A stretch of 64,000 nt of DNA from JASHPR01 sp963833885 (GCA_963833885.1 CAWHZU010000016.1:62001-126000); one strand, 5' to 3'; positions 1 to 9,146 are shown, counted from the stretch's first letter. Numbers and translations are program-made. Notes: generated from the letters alone by a model not told the origin.

Positions 1-1
1 G

Positions 2-1315
2 CGGCAAGCACGGATCGCGCACGGCGCCATCAGCGGTGACACCCTGCTGGTCGACCCGGGAGCGGAGACCGGCATCGTGATGGATTTCCGCAACGCCACA
101 TCGAGCGCCCGGCCAGACCAGCTGGATCGCGACATGGCTGGTGTCGTGGCGGCGACGGCCGTGGCGGTCGGTGCGGAACGGGCGGCCGACGCAGCAGCAA
201 GGTGTCTTACCCCGGAGGTGCTAGCGGGCGCCCTCCGGCATCTGCATCGCGCCGCGCTCGATCCCGTGCTTGGCCGGTCGCTGCGCGGCAAGCGCGAGTT
301 GCTGAATGACGTCCGGCAACGCGCCGCCCAGGCGGGGTCGATCGACGTGCCGAAACTGGCGGAGCCCCGCCGGGTGAGCTGGCCGACATTGATCATGATC
401 GTGGGCACGCTCATCGGCGGCTGGGCGCTCATCGGGGTGCTCCTCGACGTGTCCAAGTCCTTCGACACCGTGATCGGGGCTGACTGGCTCTGGGTCATCG
501 TGGCGTTCATCCTTTCTCAGCTGGTCTGCGTGGCTACGTCTCTCGAGGGCATCGGCAGCGTGGCGGGAGCGCTTCCGTTCGGCCGGGTGCTGGGGGTCGA
601 AATCGCCAACGCATTCAGCGCACTGGCCGGCGGGACCGCGGCGGTCTTCGCCACCCGGGTGCGCTTCTTCCAGCAGCAGGGCTACGACGCGTCGGTGGCG
701 CTGAGCTCGGGCGCGATCATCGCCACCTCCAGCTGGATCGCCACCGCGGTGCTTTTCCTCGTCTCGCTGCCGTTCGCCTGGGGATCCATCCACCTCGAGG
801 CCACCCCCCAGTCGGGCGGGGATTCGAAGCTGGTCTGGATCATCCTGGCCGTCGTGGTGCTGGTCGCCGTGGTGGCCGGGGTGGCAGTGGCCGTGCCGAG
901 GCTGCGCAGGCTCGCGGCCGAGAAGCTGCGCCCGAGGGTCCGCAGCATCTGGGGCAACCTGAAGCAGGTGGCCAGTTCTCCGCGCAAGCTGGCGCTGCTG
1001 GTTGGTGGCTCGTTTGCGCAAGAACTGCTCGTCGCCATGGCGCTGTCTGTTTCGCTGCGCGCCTTCGGCGACCATCTCCGGCTGCCCATCCTGATCGTGG
1101 TCATCACCCTGGCCGCGATTATCGGCGGCATCTCGCCGTCACCCGGCGGCATGGGAGTGGTGGAAGCGGGCCTGATCCTCGGTCTGACGGCCGCAGGCGT
1201 CTCGGAGGCGGACGCCACCGCAGCGGTCTTCATCCAGCGCCTGTTCACGTCGTACCTGCCGCCCATCTGGGGCTGGTTCGCCCTCGTCTGGATGCGGAAG
1301 AGGGAGTATCTGTGA
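2..1315 (+). CDS. Flippase-like (LPG synthase TM-domain) protein, 5'-truncated
   Basis: The reading frame is open to the left window edge, so this is the C-terminal part of a longer protein. The first ~100 visible residues (HGAISGDTLLVDPG, then a DFRNA motif) resemble the end of a kinase-like cytoplasmic domain that precedes the membrane part in large actinobacterial proteins of this type. From about residue 125 there are seven to eight hydrophobic segments, and the SPSPGGMGVVEAG motif near the end is the hallmark of the lysylphosphatidylglycerol synthase transmembrane/flippase-like family. These membrane domains are linked to lipid or isoprenoid transfer across the membrane; the substrate here cannot be told. 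The first in-frame ATG in the window (77) is probably internal. Confidence 0.8.
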   Translation, partial: RQARIAHGAISGDTLLVDPGAETGIVMDFRNATSSARPDQLDRDMAGVVAATAVAVGAERAADAAARCLTPEVLAGALRHLHRAALDPVLGRSLRGKRELLNDVRQRAAQAGSIDVPKLAEPRRVSWPTLIMIVGTLIGGWALIGVLLDVSKSFDTVIGADWLWVIVAFILSQLVCVATSLEGIGSVAGALPFGRVLGVEIANAFSALAGGTAAVFATRVRFFQQQGYDASVALSSGAIIATSSWIATAVLFLVSLPFAWGSIHLEATPQSGGDSKLVWIILAVVVLVAVVAGVAVAVPRLRRLAAEKLRPRVRSIWGNLKQVASSPRKLALLVGGSFAQELLVAMALSVSLRAFGDHLRLPILIVVITLAAIIGGISPSPGGMGVVEAGLILGLTAAGVSEADATAAVFIQRLFTSYLPPIWGWFALVWMRKREYL

Positions 1316-1445
1316 ACGCTGGGTTACGCTCGGGAAAGGCAAGGTTACCGAAACGGAACCAGATGATGGCCACGCGGCGACCGCCTGGCCTTCGGCTGAA
1401 CCGGCCGCCCGTTCGCTGACGATGAGGAACACGCCGGAGGCGTTC

Positions 1446-2936
1446 ATGGAGAAGCATTCGCGCCCAGCTCAGACCTCGCTGGCTGGAACCACCCAGGCGG
1501 GGGCCTCCACGTTCGCGTCAGCATGGCGGCGGGCGCACCTGACCGTGGAGGAGCGGGTGGCCAGAGGCCGGGCCGCTCGCCAGGAGGCGCCACGGTCCAG
1601 CCACGGCCGGTGGGAACCCGCGGCAGACCGCCCAGATCCGATCGCGCTGCTGGAGGAGCAGGCGCAGAGCCGGGTCCCCTGGCTGGTCCCGATCCGGTAC
1701 GGCCGCATGCTGGTTTCCCCGTTCACCTTCTACCGGGGCGCCGCGCTGATCATGGCGGCCGATCTGGCGGTGACCCCTCAGTCCGGGATCAGCGTGCAAT
1801 TGTGCGGCGACGCGCACCTGTCGAACTTTGGCCTGTTCGGCTCGCCCGAGCGGCGGATGCTGTTCGACATCAACGATTTCGATGAGACCCTCCCCGGCCC
1901 ATGGGAATGGGACGTCAAGCGCCTCGCGGCCAGCTTCGAGATCATGGGACGCGACCGTGGCTTCACCCCCGCCGACCGCCGCGCCATCGTCATGGCCGGG
2001 GTCGGGGAGTACCGGGACCGGATGCGGCAGGCCGCCGGGATGGGAACTCTGAGCGCGTGGTACGAGCACCTGGAGGCCGGGATGCTCCTCAAACTGGTCC
2101 GCAAGGAGGTCCGGGTCAAGCGGGTCAGCAAACAGGAGGCCCGGGCTTTCGAGCGAGACGTGAAACGGGCACATACCCGGGATAGCACCCGGGTGTTCGC
2201 CAAGCGCGCGAGCGACGTGGAGGGCGAGCTGCGGATCGTCGCCGACCCGCCGCTCATCATCCCGATCGAGGACATCGTCATACCGGGATCGGAATGGGAG
2301 GACCCTACTCCGCTGGTCAAGAAGCTGCTCAGCTCCTACCGGCGCACGCTGGGGCGCCAGCATCACCCCCTCGAGGAGTTCCGTTACGTCCACTCGGCCT
2401 ACAAGATGGTGGGCGTAGGCAGTGTGGGAACCCGTTGCTACATCATGCTGATGACCGGCCGGGACAATAACGACCCGTTGTTCCTGCAGGTCAAGGAGGC
2501 CCAGGCATCCGTGCTCGAGCGCTTCCTTGGCCAGAGCGCCTACTCCCACCATGGCGAGCGGGTGGTAGCCGGGCAGCGGTTGATGCAGGCGGCGACCGAC
2601 ATCTTCCTTGGCTGGCAGCGCATCAAGGGCCTCGACGGGGTGACCCGTGACTATTACGTGCGCCAGTTCCAGGACTGGAAGGGCAGCGCGGACGTGGACA
2701 CCATGCTCGAGCCCGGGGCCACCCTGTACTCACGCCTTTGCGGGGCGACCCTGGCACGGGCTCACGCACGGTGGGGCGACCGGATCGCGATCGCCTCCTA
2801 TCTCGGCAAAGGGGATGTATTCGACCGCGCGATTGCGGACTTCTCCGCTGCGTACGCCGACCAGAACGAGCGGGACTACGCCGCGTTCAGCTCAGCCGTT
2901 GACTCCGGGCGGCTGGTCGCCCAAACCGGGCTCTAG
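1446..2936 (+). CDS. DUF2252 family protein
   Basis: About 496 residues, typical of the family. The block QLCGDAHLSNFGLFGSPE followed by LFDINDFDET and WDVKRLAAS is the signature of DUF2252, a kinase-like fold (GDxHxxN and D-x-D-type motifs) of unknown substrate; it is probably a cytoplasmic phosphotransferase, but this is inference. The ATG at 1446 is preferred over the in-frame ATG at 1422 because GGAGG (1436-1440) sits 5 bases upstream of it. It stands alone, 130 bases after the preceding membrane protein and convergent with the aldehyde dehydrogenase. Confidence 0.85.
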   Translation: MEKHSRPAQTSLAGTTQAGASTFASAWRRAHLTVEERVARGRAARQEAPRSSHGRWEPAADRPDPIALLEEQAQSRVPWLVPIRYGRMLVSPFTFYRGAALIMAADLAVTPQSGISVQLCGDAHLSNFGLFGSPERRMLFDINDFDETLPGPWEWDVKRLAASFEIMGRDRGFTPADRRAIVMAGVGEYRDRMRQAAGMGTLSAWYEHLEAGMLLKLVRKEVRVKRVSKQEARAFERDVKRAHTRDSTRVFAKRASDVEGELRIVADPPLIIPIEDIVIPGSEWEDPTPLVKKLLSSYRRTLGRQHHPLEEFRYVHSAYKMVGVGSVGTRCYIMLMTGRDNNDPLFLQVKEAQASVLERFLGQSAYSHHGERVVAGQRLMQAATDIFLGWQRIKGLDGVTRDYYVRQFQDWKGSADVDTMLEPGATLYSRLCGATLARAHARWGDRIAIASYLGKGDVFDRAIADFSAAYADQNERDYAAFSSAVDSGRLVAQTGL

Positions 2937-2994
2937 GCCAGGTCCCCAGACGTAGCCGAAGCGCGGGATTCTTGCGTTAACGGCAAGGAGGACG

Positions 2995-4503
2995 TCACAT
3001 CATTTCGTCGGTGAAGGGGAGCATGACTGTCTTGAGCTCGGTGTAGGCCTCGATCGAGGGGCGGCCACCCTCGCGGCCGATGCCGGACTGGCCGTAGCCG
3101 CCGAACGGGGCGTTCGGCTCGAGCTGGTAGCCGTTGATGCCGACGGTGCCGGCCCTGATCGCCTTCGTCATCCGGATCGCGCGCTTCATGTCGCTGGTCC
3201 AGACCGTGGCCGCGAGCCCGTACTCGGTGTCGTTGGCGATCCGCAAGGCCTCTTCCTCATCGCTGAACGGGATCACCGAGAGCACCGGGCCGAAGATCTC
3301 CTCCCTGGCGATGCTCATGTCGTTGGTGACGTCGGTGAACAGCGTGGGCGCGACGAAGTTGCCGGCGGCCAGCTCACCCTCGCCGCGGGTGCCGCCGGAA
3401 ACCAGCCGGGCGCCCTCGGCCTGGCCCTTCTCGATCAGCCCGAGGACCCGGTCCAGCTGCCTGGCGTTGATCAGCGGCGACGAGGTGACCGCGGGGTCGA
3501 ACGGGTTCCCGTAGCTGACCATGCTGGCGATCATCTCGGACGTGGCCAGGAACTCGTCGGCCACATCCCGGTGTACCAGCGCGCGGGTCTGCGCCAGGCA
3601 GACCTGGCCGGACAGGCCGAGGGTGACCGTGCCCATCGTGATCGCGGCGGCCGAGCCCACGTCGGCGTCGGCAAAGATCAGTGCCGGGCTCTTGCCGCCG
3701 AGTTCCAGGCTGACCCGCTTGAAGCCGTCGGCCGAGGCCTGGATGATCCTGCGGCCCACGGCCCGGCTGCCGGTGAACGACAGCTTGTTGACCATCGGGT
3801 GGTTGATCAGCGCATCGCCGGTGGGCTCGCCCGGCCCGGTGACCACGTTGATGACGCCGGCCGGGACTCCCGCCTCCTCGATGAGCCTGACCAGGCGCAG
3901 CACCGAAAACGTCGCGTACTCCGACGGCTTGAGCACGATCGTGCAGCCTGCGGCCAGGGCCGGCGCCACCTTCTGCGCGGTCAGCAGCAGCGGGGCGTTC
4001 CACGGGACGATCGCGCCGACGACGCCGACCGGCTCACGCAGCGTCATGACCAGATGGTCACCGCCCTGGAACGGCGTCAGGGTCTCGCCGGCCAGCTTGT
4101 CCACCCAGCCCGCGTGGTGGTCGAACACGTCGGCCACCATCGCCGACGACATCCCGTAGACGCCGCCGAAGGTCAGCGGCACGCTGTTGTCCAGCGCCTG
4201 CAGCTTCAGCAGCTCGTCGCCGTTCTCCCGGACCAGGTCGGCGATCCGGCGCAGCACCCGGATCCGCTCGGCGGCCCTGGCCCGCGGCCACGGTCCCTCG
4301 TCGAATGCCCGGCGCGCAGCGCGCAACGCCAAGTCCACGTCCCCGGCCTCGGCGATCGGGAACGAGGCCACGTCCTCGCCGGTCGCGGGGTGACGATGCT
4401 CCCAGGTCCGGCCGCTCTCGGCGGCGGTCCACCGCCCGTCGATCAGCATCTGGCCGTCGGCGAGGCCGACTTCGTCGCGGTGCGGTTTGATCGATGCGAC
4501 CAT
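2995..4503 (-). CDS. NAD(P)-dependent aldehyde dehydrogenase
   Basis: A 502-residue aldehyde dehydrogenase of normal length. It shows the VPWNAPLLL and KPSEYATFS cofactor-binding regions, the catalytic Glu in LELGGKSP, a Cys in the SGQVCLAQTR block that is the expected nucleophile, and the C-terminal EEIFGPVLSV and PFGGYGQSGIGREGG blocks. The ATG at 4503 has AGGGGAG just upstream. It is divergent from ipdA-ipdB, and the KstR-type palindrome at 4521-4534 lies between them, so it is probably induced with sterol catabolism. Its aldehyde substrate is unknown. It does not look like HsaG, the acylating acetaldehyde dehydrogenase of the steroid pathway, which belongs to another family. Confidence 0.88.
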   Translation of the reverse strand: MVASIKPHRDEVGLADGQMLIDGRWTAAESGRTWEHRHPATGEDVASFPIAEAGDVDLALRAARRAFDEGPWPRARAAERIRVLRRIADLVRENGDELLKLQALDNSVPLTFGGVYGMSSAMVADVFDHHAGWVDKLAGETLTPFQGGDHLVMTLREPVGVVGAIVPWNAPLLLTAQKVAPALAAGCTIVLKPSEYATFSVLRLVRLIEEAGVPAGVINVVTGPGEPTGDALINHPMVNKLSFTGSRAVGRRIIQASADGFKRVSLELGGKSPALIFADADVGSAAAITMGTVTLGLSGQVCLAQTRALVHRDVADEFLATSEMIASMVSYGNPFDPAVTSSPLINARQLDRVLGLIEKGQAEGARLVSGGTRGEGELAAGNFVAPTLFTDVTNDMSIAREEIFGPVLSVIPFSDEEEALRIANDTEYGLAATVWTSDMKRAIRMTKAIRAGTVGINGYQLEPNAPFGGYGQSGIGREGGRPSIEAYTELKTVMLPFTDEMM

Positions 4504-4520
4504 CGCGGGAACTCCCCTAG

Positions 4521-4534
4521 TAGAACACGTTCTA
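4521..4534. promoter_or_regulatory. KstR-type operator (aldehyde dehydrogenase / ipdAB)
   Basis: TAGAACACGTTCTA is a palindrome apart from its 2-base centre and fits the published KstR consensus TnnAACnnGTTnnA. It lies 18 bases upstream of the aldehyde dehydrogenase start and about 190 bases before ipdA. Six closely related sites lie in front of the other sterol genes in the window. Confidence 0.8.
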
Positions 4535-4654
4535 GTCTTTGGGGAGACTACATCGAACGGTGCAGCGGCGGCCAGTAGCATGCGGCGATATCGGGAGATG
4601 GGGGATTCGACGATCGACGCGGGCCTGCCGGGCCCGGGGTCGTGAGGAGCCGTG

Positions 4655-4729
4655 ATGAGCATCAGACCGCACGGCGGTGACGGCGCCGCCGAGGCGTTAG
4701 CCGCCAGCGTGGGTGGGCGCCGGCCATGA
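4655..4729 (+). other. Possible 24-codon leader ORF upstream of ipdA
   Basis: ATG 4655 follows GAGGAG (4644-4649) at good spacing and opens a 24-codon frame whose TGA (4727-4729) overlaps the ipdA ATG as ATGA. ipdA has no clear Shine-Dalgarno of its own, so translation might be coupled through this mini-ORF. The peptide (it begins MSIRPHGGDG) resembles nothing I recognise. It could equally be chance. Confidence 0.3.
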
Positions 4730-5598
4730 CCGGCAAGGTGATGACCGCCGACGAGGTGGCCAGCGAGCTGCGCGACGGCATGACGATCGGGATCGGCGGC
4801 TGGGGATCCCGGCGCAAGCCCATGGCCCTGGTGCGGGCGATCCTCCGGTCCGGCGTTGCCGACCTGACCGTCGTCTCCTACGGCGGGCCCGACGTCGGGC
4901 TGCTGGTCGCCGCGGGCCGGGTGCGCCGGGTCGTCACCGGCTTCGTCACGCTGGACACGATCCCGCTCGAACCGCACTTCCGGCTCGGCCGGCAGAACGG
5001 CACCGTCGAGCTCACCGAGCTCGACGAGGGCATGCTGCACTGGGGCCTGCTCGCGGCCGCGCACCGGCTGCCGTTCCTGCCGATCCGGGCCGGCCTCGGC
5101 TCCGACGTGCCGCGGGTCAACCCGGACCTGCGTACGGTCCGCTCCCCTTACCCCGACGGCGAGGAGCTGATCGCGATGCCGCCGCTGCGGCTCGACGCCG
5201 CGCTGATCCACCTCAACCGTGCCGACGCGCGCGGCAACGGGCAGTACCTGGGCCCCGACCCGTACTTCGACGACCTGTTCTGCCGGGCGGCAGCGCGGAG
5301 CTTCCTTTCCTGCGAGCAGATCGTGCCAACGGGCGAGCTGCTGGCCGGCGCGCCGGTCCAGAGCCTGCTGATCAACCGCTCCATGGTCGATGGCGTGGTG
5401 GAGGCTCCCGGCGGCGCGCACTTCACCAGCTGCGTGCCCGACTATCCACGCGACGAAGCGTTCCAGGCCGAATACGCGAAGTCGGCGGGAAGCCAGGAAG
5501 CCTGGGAGCGCTTCGCCGGTGAGTATCTGTCCGGTGACGAGGCCGACTACCAGAAGGCGGTGCGGCGGTTCCGCGAGTCCAGGGCGGCGAGCGCATGA
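4726..5598 (+). CDS. ipdA: IpdA, alpha subunit of the CoA-transferase-like steroid ring hydrolase
   Basis: The 290-residue protein matches mycobacterial IpdA closely along its length (DGMTIGI-GWGSRRKPMA at 17-34, FLPIRAGLGSDVP, RLDAALIHLN, EAPGGAHFTSCVPDY). IpdAB has a class I CoA-transferase fold but works as a hydrolase that opens the last steroid ring (ring C) of COCHEA-CoA after the HIP rings are CoA-activated. Glu101 in the DEGML motif lies where the catalytic glutamate of the M. tuberculosis enzyme is reported. ipdB follows with an ATGA overlap, so the two subunits are translationally coupled. In mycobacteria ipdAB belongs to the KstR2 regulon; here a KstR-type site is the nearest operator. 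Confidence 0.93.
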   Translation: MTGKVMTADEVASELRDGMTIGIGGWGSRRKPMALVRAILRSGVADLTVVSYGGPDVGLLVAAGRVRRVVTGFVTLDTIPLEPHFRLGRQNGTVELTELDEGMLHWGLLAAAHRLPFLPIRAGLGSDVPRVNPDLRTVRSPYPDGEELIAMPPLRLDAALIHLNRADARGNGQYLGPDPYFDDLFCRAAARSFLSCEQIVPTGELLAGAPVQSLLINRSMVDGVVEAPGGAHFTSCVPDYPRDEAFQAEYAKSAGSQEAWERFAGEYLSGDEADYQKAVRRFRESRAASA

Positions 5599-6323
5599 GC
5601 CCCGGCGGCGTGACCAGGGCCGAGGTGTGCGTGCTCGCGTGCGCCGAGGCGTGGCGGGGCGACGGGGCAACCCTGGCCAGCCCGATGGGCCTGATCCCGA
5701 GTCTCGGCGCCCGGCTCGCGCGCTGCACGTTCGCGCCCGACCTGCTGCTGTCCGACGGCGAGGCGTGCCTGCTCGGCGACGACGGCGCGGTGGAGGGGTG
5801 GCTGCCGTTCCGGTCGGTGTTCACGGTCGTGGCCGCGGGGCGGCGGCACGTGATGATGGGCGCGGCGCAGCTCGACCGGTACGGGAACCAGAACATCTCC
5901 TGCATCGGCGACTGGGCGCGGCCCAAGGCGCAGTTGCTCGGGGTGCGCGGGGCGCCGGGCAATACCGTCAACCACCCGGTCAGCTACTGGGTGCCCCGGC
6001 ACTCCCGCCGGGTGTTCGTCGAGGCCGTCGACATGGTCTGCGGCGTGGGCTACGACCGGGCGGCCGCGGCGGGCGCCGGTTTCCACGAGCTTCGCGTCGT
6101 GGTCACCAACCTGGCGGTCCTGGACTTCCAGGCCCCGGACCACACGATGCGGCTGCGCTCGCTGCATCCCGGGGTGACGCTGTCCGAGGTCGTGGACGCG
6201 ACCGGGTTTGCGCTGGCCGTGCCCGATGAGGTCCCGGTGACCCGGCCGCCGACGGCTGCGGAGCTCAACCTGATCCGCGGCCAGCTGGACCCTTCCGGGC
6301 TGCGCGACAGCGAGCTCGCCTGA
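5595..6323 (+). CDS. ipdB: IpdB, beta subunit of the CoA-transferase-like steroid ring hydrolase
   Basis: The 242-residue partner of IpdA. It has the beta-subunit pattern of class I CoA-transferases (ASPMGLIPSLGARLAR near the N-terminus, then LPFRSVF, GAAQLDRYGNQNIS, and LAVLDF near the C-terminus). It starts with an ATG overlapping the ipdA stop (ATGA), so the complex is made stoichiometrically. Together they act in the cytoplasm on CoA thioesters from steroid rings C/D. ipdC, which often follows in mycobacteria, is absent; the next gene is an unrelated lipoprotein. Confidence 0.92.
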   Translation: MSPGGVTRAEVCVLACAEAWRGDGATLASPMGLIPSLGARLARCTFAPDLLLSDGEACLLGDDGAVEGWLPFRSVFTVVAAGRRHVMMGAAQLDRYGNQNISCIGDWARPKAQLLGVRGAPGNTVNHPVSYWVPRHSRRVFVEAVDMVCGVGYDRAAAAGAGFHELRVVVTNLAVLDFQAPDHTMRLRSLHPGVTLSEVVDATGFALAVPDEVPVTRPPTAAELNLIRGQLDPSGLRDSELA

Positions 6324-6470
6324 TCCGCCGGACGCCTGGCCGGACGCGCCGCGCCGGCCACAGGATGATAACAGTCCATTTCTGCCATCATCGACTTCGC
6401 TACCCTTTTGGGCACTGGCCGACGATCTTTCACACGCCCTATCGGAGGCCACAACAAGGGGGTTGCTGCT

Positions 6471-8285
6471 GTGCGACGCCATTTAAGAGCACGGACGCTG
6501 GCAGGTGTAGGTGCGGTCGGCCTCGCGCTGGTGGCTGGCTGCTCGTCGAGCCCATCGTCGACCGGTGCGAGCCAGACCCGGGTCCAGGGCGGGACGGCCA
6601 CAGTCGCCCTGACTCCCGGAGAGCAGTTCAATTACATATTCCCGCTGCTCGATGACGAGGACGCGGTCGGCGCCAACATCGAATACTCGGCGTACCTGAT
6701 GTGGCGACCGTTGTACTGGTTCGGCGGCCCGGACAGCGTGGGCTTTAACGAGAAGTACAGCCTCGCCGACCCGGCCACCGTCACCTCGGCAGGCGGCAAG
6801 ACAACGGCGACGATCCAGCTCAAGCCGTACCGCTGGTCCGACGGCCAGCCGGTCACCAGCCGGGACGTCCAGTTCTGGTTCAACCTGCTGAAGGCCGAGA
6901 AAGAAAACTGGTGGGGTTACGTGTCCGGGGAGATCCCCGACAACGTCTCCGCGTTCAAGATCCTCAGCTCAACCAAGTTCTCGCTCACCTTCACCGGCAG
7001 CTACTCCTCGGCCTGGCTGTACAACGAGCTTGGCCAGCTCATCCCCCTTCCCCGGCAGGCATGGGACAAGGAGTCGGCGAGCGGGCCGGTGGGCAACTAC
7101 GACGTCACCACGGCCGGGGCGCAGGCCGTTTACAAATTCCTGGCCGCCCAGAATAAGGACCTGAACACCTACGCTACGAACCCGCTCTGGCAGGTCATCG
7201 ACGGCCCGTTCCGGCTGACTAGCTACGCCGCATCGACCGGCGACGCGACCTACGTCCGCAACAGCCACTACTCGGGCCCGGCGTCGGGTTCCATTCACGC
7301 GCTGCGGGTGCTCAGCTACACCAGCGACGACGCCGAGTTCGACTCCCTGCTGTCGGCGGGCGGGATCGACTACGGATACCTGCCGTTCAACGATGCCGCG
7401 CAGGCGTCGCGGGTCACCGGGGACGGCTACAAGGTCGAGGCCTGGCCGACGTGGGGCATCACCTACATGTCGATGAACTTCGCATCGCCGCAGGTGGGCG
7501 CCCTCTTCGACCAGCTGTACATACGTGAGGCGATGCAGCGCCTTATTAACCAGCCTGGCTATATCGACTCGTTCCTTGATGGATACGGCAACCCGACGTA
7601 TGGCCCGGTTCCGCTGGTGCCCAGCAGCAAGTTCGTGTCCAGTGCCCAGGACCAAAACCCCTACCCGTACGACCCGGGGACGGCGACCTCGCTGCTCACC
7701 GCGCACGGCTGGAAGACCGTGAAGGGCGGCCCGGACGTGTGTATCCGGCCGGGGGCAGCATCGGACGAGTGCGGCGCGGGGATCACGTCCGGTGAGAAGC
7801 TGTCGTTCTCGCTGCAGTACTCGACCGGCACGCAGAGCGTCACCGAGGAGGTGGACGCGCTCCAGTCGGCTTTCTCGCAGGCGGGGATCCAGCTCGCGTC
7901 ATCCGGCGCGCCATTCGACACCGTGGTCGGTAACGACGTGACCTGCGCAAAGGCCGGGTGCTGGGAGCTGAACTACTACGGCCAGGGATGGTATTTCGAC
8001 CCGGGCTACAACGACCCCGACGGCTCGGTCCTGTTCGGGTCGACCGGAGTGGACAACGGCGGCTCGTATTCCAGCCCGATGGCCAACGGCCTGATCTCCA
8101 AGCTGGGTTCCGGTGGCTATTCGGCGCTCTACTCCTATGAGGACTACCTCTCGAAGCAGCTTCCGGTGCTCTGGATGCCCCAGCTCGACGCGCAGATATC
8201 GGCCGTGAACAGCAAGCTGCACGGTGTCTATCCGCAGGATCCGGACGGCAACATCTACCCGGAGAACTGGTACTTCAGCAAGTAG
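6471..8285 (+). CDS. ABC transporter substrate-binding lipoprotein, family 5 (peptide/nickel type)
   Basis: GTG 6471 is chosen because AAGGGGG (6456-6462) lies 8 bases upstream and because it places a perfect signal peptide at the start: RRHLRAR, a hydrophobic core and lipobox LVAGC with Cys24 as the lipidated residue. The mature ~580 residues follow the SBP_bac_5 pattern (LKPYRWSDGQPVTSRDVQFW, AMQRLINQPGYI, and a YDPGTATSLLTAHGW segment). The protein probably binds a peptide or similar oligomer outside the membrane. No permease or ATPase gene is adjacent, so its transporter must be encoded elsewhere. A strong hairpin follows the stop. Confidence 0.88.
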   Translation: MRRHLRARTLAGVGAVGLALVAGCSSSPSSTGASQTRVQGGTATVALTPGEQFNYIFPLLDDEDAVGANIEYSAYLMWRPLYWFGGPDSVGFNEKYSLADPATVTSAGGKTTATIQLKPYRWSDGQPVTSRDVQFWFNLLKAEKENWWGYVSGEIPDNVSAFKILSSTKFSLTFTGSYSSAWLYNELGQLIPLPRQAWDKESASGPVGNYDVTTAGAQAVYKFLAAQNKDLNTYATNPLWQVIDGPFRLTSYAASTGDATYVRNSHYSGPASGSIHALRVLSYTSDDAEFDSLLSAGGIDYGYLPFNDAAQASRVTGDGYKVEAWPTWGITYMSMNFASPQVGALFDQLYIREAMQRLINQPGYIDSFLDGYGNPTYGPVPLVPSSKFVSSAQDQNPYPYDPGTATSLLTAHGWKTVKGGPDVCIRPGAASDECGAGITSGEKLSFSLQYSTGTQSVTEEVDALQSAFSQAGIQLASSGAPFDTVVGNDVTCAKAGCWELNYYGQGWYFDPGYNDPDGSVLFGSTGVDNGGSYSSPMANGLISKLGSGGYSALYSYEDYLSKQLPVLWMPQLDAQISAVNSKLHGVYPQDPDGNIYPENWYFSK

Positions 8286-8294
8286 GCAAACCAC

Positions 8295-8321
8295 CTTCGG
8301 GGGGACTCTGCCCCCCCGAAG
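8295..8321. terminator. Bidirectional hairpin between convergent genes
   Basis: CTTCGGGGGG (8295-8304) pairs perfectly with CCCCCCGAAG (8312-8321) across a 7-base loop. It lies 10 bases after the binding-protein stop and 4 bases from the end of the convergent MBL gene. There is no U-tract, as is common in actinobacteria. Confidence 0.7.
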
Positions 8322-8324
8322 ACC

Positions 8325-9035
8325 CTAGGCACGGGTTTCTTCGGCTGCGGTCCGGAACGCGGCCGCGGCGGCATCGTCGGTGAGCGGCTCGCCGTGGCCG
8401 AAGCACGCGACCGCGATGTCGAGGTCAGCCAGCCGGCGGAAAGACGCGGCCGCCCCGGCGCGGTCTACGTTGAAGACGCCGCACATGACCTTCCCATCGG
8501 GGCCGCGCGCCGCGGCGTCTCCGGCGAACAGGATCCGGTGCCGGGGCAGGTAGAACGCGACGCTCCCCGGCGTATGGCCGGGAACGGCGACGGCCACGGC
8601 GCCATCGCCGAAGCCGGGCTCGTCACCGTCTGCGAGCTCGCGATCAACCCGTGGCGGCACCACCGGCTCGGCCGGGAGCTGCCTGGAGACCTCGTTGTAG
8701 CTGGGCCGTTCCCAGTCGGCCAGGTCCGGGGCCGGCCCGGGCGCCCGGCCGCGGATGAAGGGCGCGTCGGCGTGGTGCGCCAGCACCTCGACCTCGCCCC
8801 ATCCAGAGATATCGGATGCGCCGCCGACGTGGTCGGCGTGGAAGTGTGTCAGCACCAGCCGCCGCAGCTCCGCCGGCTCGCTTCCGGCCCGGCGGATCGC
8901 GTCGGCGATCAGCGGCGCGGAGCCGGGCAGCCCGGAGTCGATGAGGGTCAGGCCATCGGGATCGGACCACAGGTAGGCATGCCCGACCGGGAGCCTGATG
9001 AAGTGCAGGCGCGGCACCAGCTCGATGACATCCAT
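8325..9035 (-). CDS. MBL-fold metallo-hydrolase
   Basis: A 236-residue metallo-beta-lactamase-fold hydrolase. It carries LTHFHADHVGG (HxHxDH zinc motif), VPGHTPGSVAFY (third-site His) and LFAGDAAA (bridging Asp), with a final FGHGEPL His. The ATG at 9035 begins MDVIELVPRLHF, a usual start for this group; a TTG two codons upstream is an alternative. The substrate is unknown. It is divergent from fadE26 and shares the intergenic KstR-type operator, so a role in thioester or lactone hydrolysis during sterol breakdown is possible but not shown. Confidence 0.82.
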   Translation of the reverse strand: MDVIELVPRLHFIRLPVGHAYLWSDPDGLTLIDSGLPGSAPLIADAIRRAGSEPAELRRLVLTHFHADHVGGASDISGWGEVEVLAHHADAPFIRGRAPGPAPDLADWERPSYNEVSRQLPAEPVVPPRVDRELADGDEPGFGDGAVAVAVPGHTPGSVAFYLPRHRILFAGDAAARGPDGKVMCGVFNVDRAGAAASFRRLADLDIAVACFGHGEPLTDDAAAAAFRTAAEETRA

Positions 9036-9109
9036 GCGCAACGGTAGGCTCCCGGCCGCCCGGCGGGCCGGGCGTTCTGCCGTCGGCAGAGGCACCCGGG
9101 TTACACTCC

Positions 9110-9123
9110 TAGAACACGTTCTA
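9110..9123. promoter_or_regulatory. KstR-type operator (MBL hydrolase / fadE26)
   Basis: TAGAACACGTTCTA, identical to the site at 4521, lies between the divergent MBL gene and fadE26, 23 bases before the fadE26 ATG. Confidence 0.82.
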
Positions 9124-9146
9124 TTTACGTCGGCAGCGGAGGGCTG

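Noticed and set aside
53..1315. Independent gene starting at ATG 77
   Set aside because: The frame is open to the window edge and the residues before it continue a kinase-like C-terminal domain, so 77 is internal.
6471..8285. Binding lipoprotein as part of sterol import
   Set aside because: It is a family 5 peptide-type binding protein, has its own promoter region and terminator and no KstR-type site; sterol import in relatives uses Mce4.
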